The position numbers were made by a program, and so were the translations under genes. Shown piece after piece: positions 45,436-52,532 of a DNA stretch of 64,000 bases. The notes under the pieces are model-generated. The model did no database searches and had not been told where the DNA came from. It saw only the letters and a program-made list of their open reading frames with translations. Source of the DNA: JAZKAR01 sp040389065 (lineage in GTDB: Bacteria; Pseudomonadota; Gammaproteobacteria; Burkholderiales; Casimicrobiaceae); contig JAZKAR010000031.1 of NCBI GenBank assembly GCA_040389065.1, forward strand, positions 48,191 through 112,190, given 5' to 3'. Position 1 is the stretch's first letter, and every line of letters starts with the position of its first letter.

Positions 45436-46425
45436 ATGAAATGGGCTTTTGCTGGAACTCCAGTCTTTGCAGAGCGAATTTTAACTGCTCTGTTAGCGGC
45501 AGGGTATCGCCCTGAATTTGTGCTATCACAGCCAGATCGCCCTTCAGGGCGCGGAATGAAACTTCAGGCATCGCCTGTTAAACAGCGTGCAGAAGCGCAT
45601 GGTATCACCGTGATACAACCGCTGCGATTAAAAGGTAATGTTGCTTTGTTTAAAGACATTGCTAACTATGATCTAGATGTTTTAATCGTTGTGGCCTATG
45701 GGCTAATTGTTCCTTTAGAAATACTAAGTTTACCTCGTTGGGGTTGCTGGAATGTTCATGCCTCTTTATTGCCACGCTGGCGTGGTGCCGCTCCCATTCA
45801 TCGCGCGCTTCAAGCGGGTGACACCGAAACAGGTATAGGCATTATGCGTATGGAAGAGGGCTTAGATACAGGGCCTCAATACAGTATATTACGTACACCC
45901 ATTGATGATCGCGATACCACTGGCACACTGCATGATCGGCTAGCTGATCTCGGTGTAGTAGGTTTATTAGACACCTTGCGGCAAGCTGAACAAGGCACCT
46001 TAAAGATACCTGTTCCTCAAGATGAGGAAGGGGTAAGCTACGCGCAGAAAATTTCTCCTGCCGAAGCTCAATTAAACTGGTTTCAACCAGCGATTGAGTT
46101 AGATCGAATGATTCGAGCGTTTAATCCTAACCCCGGTGCCTGGACAATGCTATTAGGCGAGCGATTAAAAATATGGGAAGCTAGAATACTGCCTGAAAGT
46201 GATCAAGTTTCTTTAGAGCCTATAGTGAGCACACGTCTGCCTGGCAGTGTATTCGAGTATCAGCAAGCTCCTTGCGTACTAGGCGGAGATCAACGTGCAT
46301 TGCAATTACACACTGTGCAAAAGGCAGGCGCGCAACGTATGAGTGCAAGCCAATGGTGGATGGCGGAGCACAGTAAACAGTCTGAATGTCGGTTTGAATC
46401 AATGAAACAAGAAAAGGATAATTGA
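45436..46425 (+). CDS. fmt: Methionyl-tRNA formyltransferase
   Basis: 329 residues. Formyl-transfer domain with VLSQPDRPSGRGMK and the signature HASLLPRWRGAAPIHRAL containing the folate-binding and catalytic region, plus GEGLDTGP-like EEGLDTGPQYSI. A C-terminal OB-type domain (FNPNPGAWTML...LKIWEA) follows. It formylates initiator Met-tRNA, complementing the upstream deformylase. It overlaps nothing; ychF starts 3 bases after its stop. Confidence 0.95.
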   Translation: MKWAFAGTPVFAERILTALLAAGYRPEFVLSQPDRPSGRGMKLQASPVKQRAEAHGITVIQPLRLKGNVALFKDIANYDLDVLIVVAYGLIVPLEILSLPRWGCWNVHASLLPRWRGAAPIHRALQAGDTETGIGIMRMEEGLDTGPQYSILRTPIDDRDTTGTLHDRLADLGVVGLLDTLRQAEQGTLKIPVPQDEEGVSYAQKISPAEAQLNWFQPAIELDRMIRAFNPNPGAWTMLLGERLKIWEARILPESDQVSLEPIVSTRLPGSVFEYQQAPCVLGGDQRALQLHTVQKAGAQRMSASQWWMAEHSKQSECRFESMKQEKDN

Positions 46426-46427
46426 AA

Positions 46428-47522
46428 ATGAGTTTAAAGTGCGGGATTGTTGGATTACCCAATGTTGGTAAATCAACGCTGTTTAATGCCTTAACGCAAG
46501 CCGGTATTGCAGCTGAAAATTATCCTTTTTGTACCATTGAGCCAAATGTTGGAGTCGTGGAAGTACCTGATGCACGTTTAGATGCGTTATCAGCGATTGT
46601 AAAGCCTGAGCGCGTAGTGCCTGCTGTGACGGAGTTTGTCGATATCGCAGGTTTAGTGGCGGGTGCCTCTAAAGGCGAAGGGTTAGGTAATCAGTTTTTG
46701 GCAAATATTCGCGAAACTGATGCAATTGTGCATGTGGTGCGTTGTTTTGAAAACGACGATATCGTTCATGTGGCAGGTAAAATTGATCCCTTATCGGATA
46801 TTGAGGTGATCAATACTGAATTAGCGTTGGCAGATATGTCGACAGTTGAAAAGTGGCTTCATAAAAACCAAAAAGCCTCACGCGCAGGCGATAAAGACGC
46901 CATTGTGTTAGTAAAAATTCTTGAGCCTTTGCTTGAACACCTTAACCAAGGTAACCCTGCTCGTACAATGCCAGGGTTAAATACAGATTCTTTTGAACTC
47001 TTGAAACCTTTATGCTTACTAACATTAAAGCCTACGCTTTATGTAGCGAACGTAGACGAAAATGGTTTCGAAGCAAATGCCTATCTTGACGCAGTAAAAA
47101 GCCATGCTACAAAAGAGAAAGCGTCAGTAGTTGCTGTATGCAGCACGCTGGAGGCAGAAATTTCAACGCTTGACCCTGAAGATCGTGATGTGTTTCTGGC
47201 TGATTTAGGGTTAGAAGAGCCAGGGCTTAATCGTGTGATTCGTGCCGGATTTCATTTATTAGGGCTACAAACCTATTTTACGGCAGGTGTTAAAGAAGTC
47301 AGAGCTTGGACTATTCATAAGGGTATGACTGCTCCTCAGGCAGCAGGCGTGATTCATACTGACTTCGAGCGTGGCTTTATTCGTGCACAAACAATTGCTT
47401 TTGAGGATTTTATTGCAGCTAAGGGCGAGCAAGGTGCGAAAGAGGCAGGTAAAATGCGTGCTGAAGGAAAAGACTATATCGTTAAGGATGGCGATGTGAT
47501 GAACTTCTTATTTAATGTTTAA
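46428..47522 (+). CDS. ychF: Redox-regulated ATPase, Obg-family
   Basis: 364 residues from ATG 46428 (the frame also opens at a TTG six bases upstream, overlapping fmt). G1 motif GIVGLPNVGKST (about 6-17), VDIAGLVAGASKGEGLGN with G3, the modified G4 NVDE typical of YchF (ATP rather than GTP preference), and a C-terminal TGS domain (FTAGVKEVRAWTIHKG). The protein binds ribosomes and responds to oxidative stress in other bacteria. In this genome it follows fmt, where rsmB is more usual. Confidence 0.93.
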   Translation: MSLKCGIVGLPNVGKSTLFNALTQAGIAAENYPFCTIEPNVGVVEVPDARLDALSAIVKPERVVPAVTEFVDIAGLVAGASKGEGLGNQFLANIRETDAIVHVVRCFENDDIVHVAGKIDPLSDIEVINTELALADMSTVEKWLHKNQKASRAGDKDAIVLVKILEPLLEHLNQGNPARTMPGLNTDSFELLKPLCLLTLKPTLYVANVDENGFEANAYLDAVKSHATKEKASVVAVCSTLEAEISTLDPEDRDVFLADLGLEEPGLNRVIRAGFHLLGLQTYFTAGVKEVRAWTIHKGMTAPQAAGVIHTDFERGFIRAQTIAFEDFIAAKGEQGAKEAGKMRAEGKDYIVKDGDVMNFLFNV

Positions 47523-47523
47523 A

Positions 47524-47662
47524 GCATGTCAACAATAGCTAACTATGACTTGCTACAATCAAGGATTGCTGCGCATTCGTTCCTCATGTACTTATGTACA
47601 CTCCGGTACGATTCTCGCAAAACCTTGCTTTCGCTAGCATCATAGCGCTATTGATGACACGC
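47524..47662 (+). repeat. Dispersed repeat family B, copy 3
   Basis: Begins GCATGTCAACAATAGC, 1 base after the ychF stop codon, and ends GCGCTATTGATGACACGC; these ends are imperfect inverted repeats. The core has ACTTGCTACAATCAAGGATT and CCTCATGTACTTATGTACAC. It separates ychF from purH. Confidence 0.8.
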
Positions 47663-47695
47663 TGTTTTTAGTTTAAGTGTTTGTAAGGATTGATT

Positions 47696-49288
47696 ATGAG
47701 TGCTTCCCACGCCCTGTTAAGCGTATCGGATAAATCAGGTTTGTTACCCTTTGCTCAGGCATTGGTTAAACAGGGATTTAAACTGCTTTCTACAGGGGGA
47801 ACCGCACGTTTTCTTAAAGAAAATGGTTTGGTTGTTACCGATGTCAGTGAACATACAGGTTTTCCTGAAATTCTCGATGGGCGTGTAAAAACATTGCATC
47901 CTCGAGTACATGCAGGAATTTTAGCTGAGCGTAGTGTTGAGGCACATCTTCAAACGCTTGAGCAACATCAGATTCCTACTATTGATGTAGTGGTCGTCAA
48001 TCTTTATCCTTTTGAAGCGACGGTAGCTAAATCAGATTGCACCTTCAAAGAAGCGATTGAAAATATCGATATTGGCGGGCCATCCATGATTCGGGCTGCT
48101 GCTAAAAATCACGCGCATGTGGCGATTGTCGTTGATCCTGCTGATTACACACGTATTGCTGAAGAGTTAGGCGATGCGTCAAGTAAGGGCAAAGTAAGTG
48201 ATGCCACACGTTTTTATCTTGCTAAAAAAGCGTTTGCGCATACCGCTGCCTATGATGGAGCAATCAGCGCCTTTTTAAGCTGCCGTGCAGATGAAACTCC
48301 CGAAACAATTGCAACGAACTTTCCAGCGTCTTTTCACTTAAGTGTTCAGCAAGTTCAAACATTGCGTTATGGTGAAAATCCGCATCAGTCAGCGGCATTT
48401 TATAGAGACACAAAAGCGCCACGCAATACAGTGGCTTATGGCGTGCAATTACAAGGTAAAGAACTATCGTATAACAATCTGGCTGATGCTGATGCCGCTT
48501 GGGAAGCTGTGAAAAGCTTCTCAACATCAGCTTGCGTGATTGTGAAGCATGCTAATCCGTGTGGAGTAGCGTTAGGTGTAACGGCTCTTGATGCGTATCA
48601 AAAAGCATTCGCAACCGATACGACCTCTGCATTCGGCGGCATTATTGCGTTTAATCGTCGTGTTGATCAAGCAGCAGCGCAAGCGATTGCTCAGCAATTT
48701 GCTGAGGTCGTGATTGCACCTGCATTTGATGACGGCGCAAAAGAAATTTTTGCTAAAAAGCCAAATGTACGATTGTTAGAAGTAGCACTGAAAGATGATA
48801 ACCCATCTATTCCTGCCCATAGTCTTTGGGATATGAAGCGTATTGGCGGCGGGCTATTGGTACAGACACCTGATAATGTTCCTTTAGATGAGAATGCTCT
48901 AAAAGTAGTGAGCCGTCGGCAGCCAACACCTCAGCAACTTGAGGATTTACGTTTTGTTTGGACAGTAGCGCATTATGTAAAATCAAATGCGATTGTGTTT
49001 GCAAAAGAGGCGCAAACCTTAGGAATTGGGGCAGGGCAAATGAGCCGTGTTGATTCTGCACGCATTGCCTCTATTAAAGCAGAGCGCGCAGGGTTTAGCT
49101 TGCAAGGTGCAGTAGCAGCTTCTGATGCTTTTTTCCCATTTCGTGATGGTTTAGATATTTTAGCTCAAGCGGGAGCACAGGCTATTATTCAGCCGGGCGG
49201 CAGTATTCGCGATGATGAGGTAATTGCAGCAGCAGATGAGCATGATGTTGTGATGATTTTTACTGGCATGCGCCATTTTAGACATTAA
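47696..49288 (+). CDS. purH: Bifunctional AICAR formyltransferase / IMP cyclohydrolase
   Basis: 530 residues from ATG 47696 (AAGGA 6 bases upstream). The N-terminal MGS-like cyclohydrolase domain starts ALLSVSDKSGLLPFA and has STGGTARFL and GRVKTLHPRVHAG. The transformylase domain contains VKHANPCGVA, TSAFGGIIAFNR and the C-terminal GADAFFPFRDGLD-like region (SDAFFPFRDGLD). It catalyses the last two steps of IMP synthesis. Repeat A copy 5 begins 9 bases after its stop and separates it from purD. Confidence 0.96.
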   Translation: MSASHALLSVSDKSGLLPFAQALVKQGFKLLSTGGTARFLKENGLVVTDVSEHTGFPEILDGRVKTLHPRVHAGILAERSVEAHLQTLEQHQIPTIDVVVVNLYPFEATVAKSDCTFKEAIENIDIGGPSMIRAAAKNHAHVAIVVDPADYTRIAEELGDASSKGKVSDATRFYLAKKAFAHTAAYDGAISAFLSCRADETPETIATNFPASFHLSVQQVQTLRYGENPHQSAAFYRDTKAPRNTVAYGVQLQGKELSYNNLADADAAWEAVKSFSTSACVIVKHANPCGVALGVTALDAYQKAFATDTTSAFGGIIAFNRRVDQAAAQAIAQQFAEVVIAPAFDDGAKEIFAKKPNVRLLEVALKDDNPSIPAHSLWDMKRIGGGLLVQTPDNVPLDENALKVVSRRQPTPQQLEDLRFVWTVAHYVKSNAIVFAKEAQTLGIGAGQMSRVDSARIASIKAERAGFSLQGAVAASDAFFPFRDGLDILAQAGAQAIIQPGGSIRDDEVIAAADEHDVVMIFTGMRHFRH

Positions 49289-49296
49289 AAAAGATG

Positions 49297-49428
49297 TAGA
49301 AGTTACGCAGTTGAGCACTATCAAGACATGGGATGCCCCGCATGGCAACGCAGACAGTACACGTAGTACGGCAAGTTGACATAGCGCGGGGCGTCCCACG
49401 CAGAGAGAGCCAACTGCGTAAATTCTAA
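49297..49428 (-). repeat. Dispersed repeat family A, copy 5 (inverted)
   Basis: Left end TAGAAGTTACGCAGTTG, right end CAACTGCGTAAATTCTAA. The core is the reverse complement of copies 1-4 (GCAGACAGTACACGTAGTAC, GGCAAGTTG). It lies between purH and purD. Confidence 0.85.
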
Positions 49429-49453
49429 GATTAAATATTATTGGGAGAATAAC

Positions 49454-50731
49454 ATGAAGTTGCTAGTCGTCGGCTCTGGTGGGCGTGAGCACGCCATAGC
49501 GTGGAAGCTGGCTCAATCTGCAAAAACGACTCGGGTCTATGTCGCTCCTGGCAATGCAGGAACCGCCTTAGAGCCTGGAGTGCAAAATATTGATATTACT
49601 GACATTGCTGAATTAGTGAAATTTGCTAAAGATGAGCATATTGCTTATACAGTCGTTGGCCCAGAGGCACCTTTGGCAGCAGGTATTGTAGATACCTTTC
49701 GTGCTGCTGGATTAAAAATCTGGGGGCCAACACGTTATTGCGCTCAATTAGAAAGTTCTAAAGCATTTGCGAAGTCTTTTTTAGAGCGCCACAATATTCC
49801 GACTGCTAAGAGCGCGGTATTTACAGATATTGAAGAAGCTAAAGCCTATGTAGAGCAGCAGGGCGCACCGATTGTCATTAAGGCTGATGGCTTGGCAGCA
49901 GGTAAAGGTGTGGTGGTAGCCATGACCTTAGAAGAAGCACATGCAGCGCTTGAAGGCGCATTAAGCGGCAATAAGTTTGGCGAGGCTGGGCATCGGGTGG
50001 TGGTGGAAGCCTTCTTGGAAGGTGAAGAAGTTAGCTTTATCGTCATGGCGCACGGTCGGCAAGTTATTTCATTAGCAACGAGCCAAGATCATAAGCGTTT
50101 GTTAGAAGGAGACCGCGGCCCTAATACAGGCGGTATGGGAGCTTATTCACCTGCCAGCATTGTTACCCCTGCCTTGCATGCGCGCATCATACGTGAAATT
50201 ATTAACCCCACTTTACAGGGAATGTTGCAAGAAGGGCATAGCTATACCGGCTTTTTATATGCAGGTTTAATGATAGATGCTAAAGGAAACCCTCAGGTAA
50301 TTGAGTTTAATTGCCGTTTAGGAGATCCCGAAACGCAACCTATTCTAATGCGTCTTAAAAGCGATTTTGTTACCTTAATTGAACAAGGTATTGAGGGCGA
50401 GCTTGATCAAGCGAATCCGGAATGGGATCGCAGAACAGCAATAGGCGTGGTATTAGCTGCGGCAAATTATCCTGAAACGCCTAAAAAGGGCGATGCTATT
50501 CAAGGCTTACCACGACACAATAGCTGGAGTGATGAAACACGTGTGTTTCATGCGGGCAGTGAGCTTAATGAGAGCGGTACTATTGTTACCAATGGCGGGC
50601 GTGTGTTATGCATTACCAGCTTAGGTGATACGGTGCGTATTGCTCAAAAAAATGCTTACCATGCGCTTGAGGATATCTATTTTGAAGGCATGCAGTTCCG
50701 CCCTGATATTGGCTACCGTGCGATTAGATAA
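49454..50731 (+). CDS. purD: Phosphoribosylamine-glycine ligase (GAR synthetase)
   Basis: 425 residues, an ATP-grasp enzyme. MKLLVVGSGGREHAIAWKL at the N-terminus, VVGPEAPLAAG, the ATP-binding ADGLAAGKGVVVA, RGPNTGGMGAYSP and the metal site EFNCRLGDPETQ. It joins glycine to phosphoribosylamine, the product of PurF encoded in this window. Ribosome binding site GGGAGAA. The full length and all motifs are intact. Confidence 0.96.
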   Translation: MKLLVVGSGGREHAIAWKLAQSAKTTRVYVAPGNAGTALEPGVQNIDITDIAELVKFAKDEHIAYTVVGPEAPLAAGIVDTFRAAGLKIWGPTRYCAQLESSKAFAKSFLERHNIPTAKSAVFTDIEEAKAYVEQQGAPIVIKADGLAAGKGVVVAMTLEEAHAALEGALSGNKFGEAGHRVVVEAFLEGEEVSFIVMAHGRQVISLATSQDHKRLLEGDRGPNTGGMGAYSPASIVTPALHARIIREIINPTLQGMLQEGHSYTGFLYAGLMIDAKGNPQVIEFNCRLGDPETQPILMRLKSDFVTLIEQGIEGELDQANPEWDRRTAIGVVLAAANYPETPKKGDAIQGLPRHNSWSDETRVFHAGSELNESGTIVTNGGRVLCITSLGDTVRIAQKNAYHALEDIYFEGMQFRPDIGYRAIR

Positions 50732-50757
50732 ATTTTGATGTATCAAACTGTTGTAAA

Positions 50758-50793
50758 ACGTGTCTTGACCCTGCAATTGGGTGCAAGACACGT
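50758..50793 (+). terminator. Probable purD terminator hairpin
   Basis: ACGTGTCTTG (50758-50767) pairs with CAAGACACGT (50784-50793), extended inwards by ACCC/GGGT with one bulge, 26 bases after the purD stop. No T-tract follows, so termination strength is doubtful. Confidence 0.55.
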
Positions 50794-50847
50794 ATAAATA
50801 AACATATTTAATTGGATAGTTAGAATAAGATGCCGATTTTATAAATA

Positions 50848-50982
50848 TAGAAGTTACACAGTTGCGCTCTATCAAAGCATAGGATGCGCCTCGCATGGGA
50901 TGCCCCGCATGGCAATGCAGACAGTACACGAAGTACGGCAAGTTGCTAACACGCAGAGCGCGCGCAACTGCGTAACTTCTAA
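50848..50982 (-). repeat. Dispersed repeat family A, copy 6 (inverted)
   Basis: Left end TAGAAGTTACACAGTTG, right end CAACTGCGTAACTTCTAA; the core GCAGACAGTACACGAAGTAC and GGCAAGTTGC matches copy 5. It lies between purD and the binding-protein gene, only 1.4 kb from copy 5 and in the same orientation, so the two bracket purD. Confidence 0.85.
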
Positions 50983-51033
50983 AATAGATACCGATTGTGT
51001 TAGACGCGATTACATGTTCAGGAAACGATAGCC

Positions 51034-52014
51034 ATGTTTAAAGTTGTTACGTTATCTATGTTGTACCTACTACTGGGTACTATAAATAAGGCGATGGCTG
51101 AGAATGTTATCGTTCGGCTTGGTAATTTAAAATTGGTTCACTATGGCGCTGTTTCATATATGAAAGAAATTGCGCCCAAATATGGCATTACCATTGAAGA
51201 GCGTGTATTTCACAAAGGCATTGATATTATGCCTGCGATTGTTGCTGGCGAAATTGATATTGCCGCTTCGGCTTTAGAAGTAGCTATTTCAGCCCGCGCT
51301 CGAGGCGTTCCTATTTATGCAGTGGCAGGCTTTGCGAAAGGCGGGGTGCGCATTATTGCTCGTAACGACGAAAAAATAAAAGGCATCGCTAGTTTAAAAG
51401 GCAAAAAAATAGGAGTAACGCGCGATACTGTTCAAGAGTTACTGTTATTGGCTGAGCTTTCTAAAGTTAATTTGAGTTGGTCAGAAAAACCGGGTAAAGA
51501 TGTTCAGCTTGTATATTTATCGTTTGCCAATCTTAATCAGGCATTAGAAAATAAAGAAATTGATGCAATGTGCCAAACGGAACCTCAAGCTTCTCAAGCA
51601 ATTCGACGAGGATTCGGCAGGGAAATATTAAAGCCCTATGATACGCCAGTAGGTATTCCTGTACGCTCTCTGGTGATGACAGAAAATCTTTATAACAATC
51701 AGCCTGCGGTTGCGCAAAAAGTACTTAATATTTTTGTGGAAGCTACATCAAAATTTATTAAACAGCCTAGCTTGGCAGAAAACTATGTGCTTACTCAAAT
51801 GTTTGGAAATAAGTTAAGTGTTGAGGATTTTAGACTAGCCAATGCTCATTCGCCTTACACGTATAATTTAACCCTTGATAATGTTAAAACGACCACATCA
51901 TTGATGCAAAAATATGGAACAGGGCGGCTAGACGGTCAGGCTTTACCTATTGCAGAAGAGTGGGTAAAGCTAGGTTTATTGCAAAAAGCTAAAAGAAATT
52001 TAGGAATTAAGTAG
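51034..52014 (+). CDS. ABC transporter substrate-binding protein, nitrate/sulfonate/NMT1 type
   Basis: 326 residues with a signal peptide (MFKVVTLSMLYLLLGTINKAMA). The mature part has the two-lobe periplasmic binding fold of the SsuA/NrtA/ThiY class: VRLGNLKLVHYGA at the start, VAGEIDIAASALEVAISARARGVPIYAVAG, SLKGKKIGVTRDTVQELLL and ALENKEIDAMCQTEPQA. It probably binds a small anion or thiamine precursor. No permease or ATPase gene is adjacent, so the substrate cannot be narrowed. Confidence 0.8.
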   Translation: MFKVVTLSMLYLLLGTINKAMAENVIVRLGNLKLVHYGAVSYMKEIAPKYGITIEERVFHKGIDIMPAIVAGEIDIAASALEVAISARARGVPIYAVAGFAKGGVRIIARNDEKIKGIASLKGKKIGVTRDTVQELLLLAELSKVNLSWSEKPGKDVQLVYLSFANLNQALENKEIDAMCQTEPQASQAIRRGFGREILKPYDTPVGIPVRSLVMTENLYNNQPAVAQKVLNIFVEATSKFIKQPSLAENYVLTQMFGNKLSVEDFRLANAHSPYTYNLTLDNVKTTTSLMQKYGTGRLDGQALPIAEEWVKLGLLQKAKRNLGIK

Positions 52015-52201
52015 CCATGTAGTCAAGTAGGAAGAGAGGTTTAAACTAAATGAGTTTTGCCTTATCTATTTATCTATGTGCTAAGAAAAGATAATTAATC
52101 AAATCCCCCTTTAGATGCACTATAAGGCTTCATAGGAGTAAAAGTGCCCTCGCTAAGCTTACTCAATTGAAAACCCCCTTACCATTGAAAGAAAAAGTCT
52201 T

Positions 52202-52522
52202 ATGAGTTGGCTTATTCTCATTGTTGCAGGTTTATTTGAAGTTGCTTGGGCGATTGGACTAAAATATACAGAAAATTTTACGCGCATTTGGCCTACAATT
52301 GCTACGTTGTTTTCTATGGTAATTAGCGTATGGCTGTTGAATCTAGCGATGAAGTCTTTACCCGTAGGTACAGCGTATGCGGTGTGGGTAGGCGTAGGAG
52401 CAGTAGGCACAGCCATACTAGGTATATTTTTATTTGGCGAATCAGCCAATTACCTTCGACTATTGAGCTTAGGGCTCATTATCGCAGGCATTGTTGGTCT
52501 TAAGCTTGCTACGCCTATTTAA
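52202..52522 (+). CDS. Small multidrug resistance family transporter, SugE/Gdx type
   Basis: 106 residues with four hydrophobic spans. GLFEVAWAIGLKYTENFTR contains the essential membrane Glu of the SMR family in the form typical of the Gdx (guanidinium exporter, formerly SugE) branch, plus VGTAYAVWVGVGAVGTAILG. Members work as dual-topology dimers and export guanidinium with proton exchange. I looked upstream for a guanidine riboswitch and saw none. It is convergent with metH, their ends 10 bases apart. Confidence 0.88.
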   Translation: MSWLILIVAGLFEVAWAIGLKYTENFTRIWPTIATLFSMVISVWLLNLAMKSLPVGTAYAVWVGVGAVGTAILGIFLFGESANYLRLLSLGLIIAGIVGLKLATPI

Positions 52523-52532
52523 GCTCTAAGTT

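Noticed and set aside
52015..52201. Possible guanidine riboswitch before the SugE/Gdx gene
   Set aside because: I searched for the paired ACGR-loop hairpins and other known guanidine motifs and saw none.
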